In this document: one piece after another, positions 62,312 to 64,000 of the stretch | How the letters are laid out: every line of letters begins with the position of its first letter | Numbering within the stretch: the first letter of the stretch is position 1 | Source of the DNA: Ruminiclostridium sufflavum DSM 19573 | GTDB lineage: Bacteria; Bacillota; Clostridia; Acetivibrionales; DSM-1351 | Assembly (NCBI RefSeq): GCF_003208175.1 | Contig: NZ_QKMR01000011.1 | Span: forward strand, 1 to 64,000 | DNA: 64,000 nucleotides | Reading direction: 5' to 3' | Translations under genes and position numbers: made by a program | Notes under the pieces: model-generated | What the model saw: only the letters and a program-made list of their open reading frames with translations | Database searches by the model: none | Told to the model about the DNA's origin: nothing

Positions 62312-62459
62312 TAACCTCCTATGCCGGATATCGGCACAAAATAATTTATCAAACTATACCGGCGGAAAACCTCTGCTTCGCAGAGAACCGGTGTTTTTCC
62401 CGCCTTGTCCACATTCCTTATGGGTAACCTCCATGCCGGTTATGGGCACAATAAATAAT
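62312..62459. repeat. Duplicated leader sequence upstream of lrp
   Basis: TAACCTCCTATGCCGGATAT...GGCACAAAATAAT (62312-62345) and TAACCTCCATGCCGGTTATG...GGCACAATAAATAAT (62425-62459) are close direct copies. On the minus strand each contains GGAGGTTA; the first is the real lrp ribosome binding site. Between them is a small hairpin CTCTGC-TTC-GCAGAG (62371-62385). The duplication could be two regulator sites or a local tandem duplication. Confidence 0.55.
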
Positions 62460-62483
62460 GAAGGCAACGCGGAGGCATTAATT

Positions 62484-62568
62484 GCAAAGTCAATTACTAT
62501 CAGCTAAAAACGAGGATATCTCCAAGGAGTGCATCGTTTGACATAGGCCGATAATAATTGACTTTAGC
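62484..62568. repeat. Dispersed palindromic repeat between lrp and sulfhydrylase genes
   Basis: The left end CAAAGTCAATTACTATCAGC and right end GCCGATAATAATTGACTTTA are clear inverted repeats of about 20 bases; the middle (GAGGATATCTCC, AAGGAG) has its own small stem. It ends 14 bases from the sulfhydrylase stop and could terminate that transcript. Confidence 0.8.
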
Positions 62569-62581
62569 TGGCTTTTGGTTA

Positions 62582-63850
62582 TCAGTCCTCAAGCGCCTGA
62601 CGTATATCATCAATTATATCGTCGGTATTTTCAATACCGACAGAAAATCTTATAAGACCCGGCTCGATTCCTGCCTGAATCAGCTGCTTGTCTGTCATTT
62701 GCCTGTGTGTTGAGCTGGCGGGATGGAGAACGGCAGTTCTGCAGTCGGCAACGTGTACTACTATTGCAGCAAGCTTCAGCTTGTCCATAAACTTAACGGC
62801 AGCTTCTCTGCCTCCGCTGATCTGGAAGGAAATGACACCGCTGCAGCCATTGGGAAGATATTTCTTGGCTAAAGCATGATAATTATCATTTTCCAGCATC
62901 GGGTAGCTGACAGAGATTATTTTGCCGCTTTCCGACAGGAAACGGGCCACCTTTTCCGCATTGCGGCAATGGCGTTCCATTCTCAGATGTAAGGTTTCCA
63001 AGCCTAAATTTAAAAGAAATGCACTGCTTGCAGTCATAGCAGCTCCGTAGTCTCTCATAAGCTGAACTCTGGCTTTTGTAATATAGGCTGCCTTCCCGCA
63101 GTCTCTTGTATAAACAATGCCGTGGTATGATTGGTCAGGCTCGCACAAGCCGGGAAAGTTTCCGTTTTCCCAATTGAAGTTGCCTGAATCCACGATTACT
63201 CCGCCTACACAAACGGCGTGTCCGTCCATGTATTTGGTGGTGGAATGGATTACAATGTCCGCACCGTGTTCAATAGGTCTCAGTAAAATAGGGGTGGCAA
63301 AGGTATTGTCAATAATCAGGGGGACATTATTTTTATGAGCTATACCGGCAAATTTTTCTATATCAAGGATGCTTATTTTTGGATTTGCAATAGATTCACC
63401 AAACAATGCTTTTGTGTTTGGCTTAAAAGCCTTTTGGATTTCTTCTTCGGAGCAGTCCTGATCAATAAACGTAATGCTTATTCCCATTTCTCTGAACCTT
63501 TTATCCATAAGGTTAAAGGTGCCCCCGTATATTGCAGATGAAGATACTATGTGGTCTCCTGCTTTGCATATATTCAGAAGTGAAATCATCGAAGCTGCCT
63601 GTCCGGAGGAGGTACAAAGAGCTCCAACTCCGCCCTCCAATGCCGCTATTTTATTTTCAACACATTCAACAGTAGGATTGCTGATTCTGGAATACATATG
63701 CCCCGGAGCAGTTAAGTCGAACAATTGAGCAACATGCTCGGTTGAGTCGTATTTATAGGTTGTGCTTTGATAAATTGGGAGGACACGCGGCTCTCCGTTT
63801 CCCGGCTTATATCCTTCCTGCAAGCACTTGGTTTCAATTTTCCATGACAT
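62582..63850 (-). CDS. metY: O-acetylhomoserine sulfhydrylase-type PLP enzyme
   Basis: 422 residues, Cys/Met-metabolism PLP family. Motifs: PIYQSTTYKYDS, YSRISNPTVECVENKIAALEGG, SSGQAASMISLLN, and PLP-Lys in VIHSTTKYMDGHAVCVGG. The C-terminus has the long form (ADCRTAVLHPASSTHRQM) typical of O-acetylhomoserine (thiol)-lyases of about 420-430 residues. It makes homocysteine from O-acetylhomoserine and sulfide, or methionine from methanethiol. A methionine gamma-lyase or cystathionine enzyme is less likely given the length. GAAAGGATG precedes the start. The Lrp gene follows. Confidence 0.88.
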   Translation of the reverse strand: MSWKIETKCLQEGYKPGNGEPRVLPIYQSTTYKYDSTEHVAQLFDLTAPGHMYSRISNPTVECVENKIAALEGGVGALCTSSGQAASMISLLNICKAGDHIVSSSAIYGGTFNLMDKRFREMGISITFIDQDCSEEEIQKAFKPNTKALFGESIANPKISILDIEKFAGIAHKNNVPLIIDNTFATPILLRPIEHGADIVIHSTTKYMDGHAVCVGGVIVDSGNFNWENGNFPGLCEPDQSYHGIVYTRDCGKAAYITKARVQLMRDYGAAMTASSAFLLNLGLETLHLRMERHCRNAEKVARFLSESGKIISVSYPMLENDNYHALAKKYLPNGCSGVISFQISGGREAAVKFMDKLKLAAIVVHVADCRTAVLHPASSTHRQMTDKQLIQAGIEPGLIRFSVGIENTDDIIDDIRQALED

Positions 63851-63877
63851 TTCTAAATCATCCTTTCAATTCATATA

Positions 63878-63923
63878 TTAAGTCGATTACTATTGGCTGT
63901 AAAACAGTAATTAATTTTAGTTA
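63878..63923. repeat. Short copy of dispersed palindromic repeat upstream of metY
   Basis: TTAAGTCGATTACTATTGGC at the left and ACAGTAATTAATTTTAGTT at the right form the inverted ends with almost no middle. It lies in the promoter-side region of metY. The remaining bases to the window end (63924-64000) are AT-rich with no gene seen. Confidence 0.6.
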
Positions 63924-64000
63924 AATTCAATTTCATGATATACTAAAAATACAAAATTGTATACTATATTTTTGGTAATTTGAGAAATATTATTTTATAT

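Overview
The window is low-GC Firmicute DNA, most likely from a cellulosome-forming anaerobic member of the Clostridia (Ruminiclostridium or Clostridium cellulolyticum-like). The reasons are a dockerin-bearing secreted esterase-like protein, two S-layer-homology (SLH) surface proteins, an endospore germination receptor operon, strong AGGAGG-type ribosome binding sites with frequent GTG/TTG starts, and a housekeeping block (priA-def-fmt-DUF116-yugP-rsmB-rlmN-prpC-prkC-rsgA-rpe-thiN) in the order typical of Clostridia. This assignment is inference; no rRNA is present.

Layout. 1-450: the 5' end of an IS200-type tnpA and its hairpins. 453-8360: an SLH surface protein, a convergent response regulator and 7TMR-DISM histidine kinase, an AraC/GyrI-type regulator and a small zinc-ribbon protein. 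8820-10520: a serine recombinase with a 53-residue companion ORF. 10770-16021: a compact nitrogenase-like operon (28-residue ORF, NifX-like, NifB-like, NifD-like, NifK-like, NifH-like). 16135-18174: a polysaccharide deacetylase remnant and a dockerin-SGNH hydrolase. 18606-32797: a tandem-OB SSB-like gene and the housekeeping operon. 32935-44775: a cobalamin-riboswitch operon. 44827-49200 (minus): ger operon. 49650-58382: a free-standing adenylation-PCP-reductase protein, a DUF362 protein, and a MarR-regulated heterodimeric ABC exporter. 58510-63850 (minus): aminotransferase, rqcH, lrp and an O-acetylhomoserine sulfhydrylase-type gene.

Two systems stand out. (1) Under one cobalamin riboswitch lie a CbiR-like cobamide-remodelling enzyme, three exported proteins carrying the transcobalamin C-terminal-like domain (DUF4430), and a complete ECF transporter (EcfT, fused double EcfA, S component). 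The 1757-residue protein combines DUF4430 domains with two alpha/alpha-toroid segments and SLH repeats. That is the fold combination of animal intrinsic factor and transcobalamin on a surface anchor. I infer a capture, relay, import and remodel pathway for corrinoids. (2) The nitrogenase-like operon keeps all P-cluster cysteines and both active-site cofactor ligands (Cys274 and His454 of the D subunit) and brings its own NifB, but lacks NifE, NifN and a delta subunit in this window. It resembles group IV enzymes such as methylthio-alkane reductase more than a standard N2-fixing system; the substrate is unknown.

A third pattern crosses the whole window: a family of about 55-100 bp imperfect palindromes with ends like AAAGTCAATTACTATCGGC. 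At least ten full or partial copies lie between genes, several inside operons, and one supplies the last codons of rqcH.
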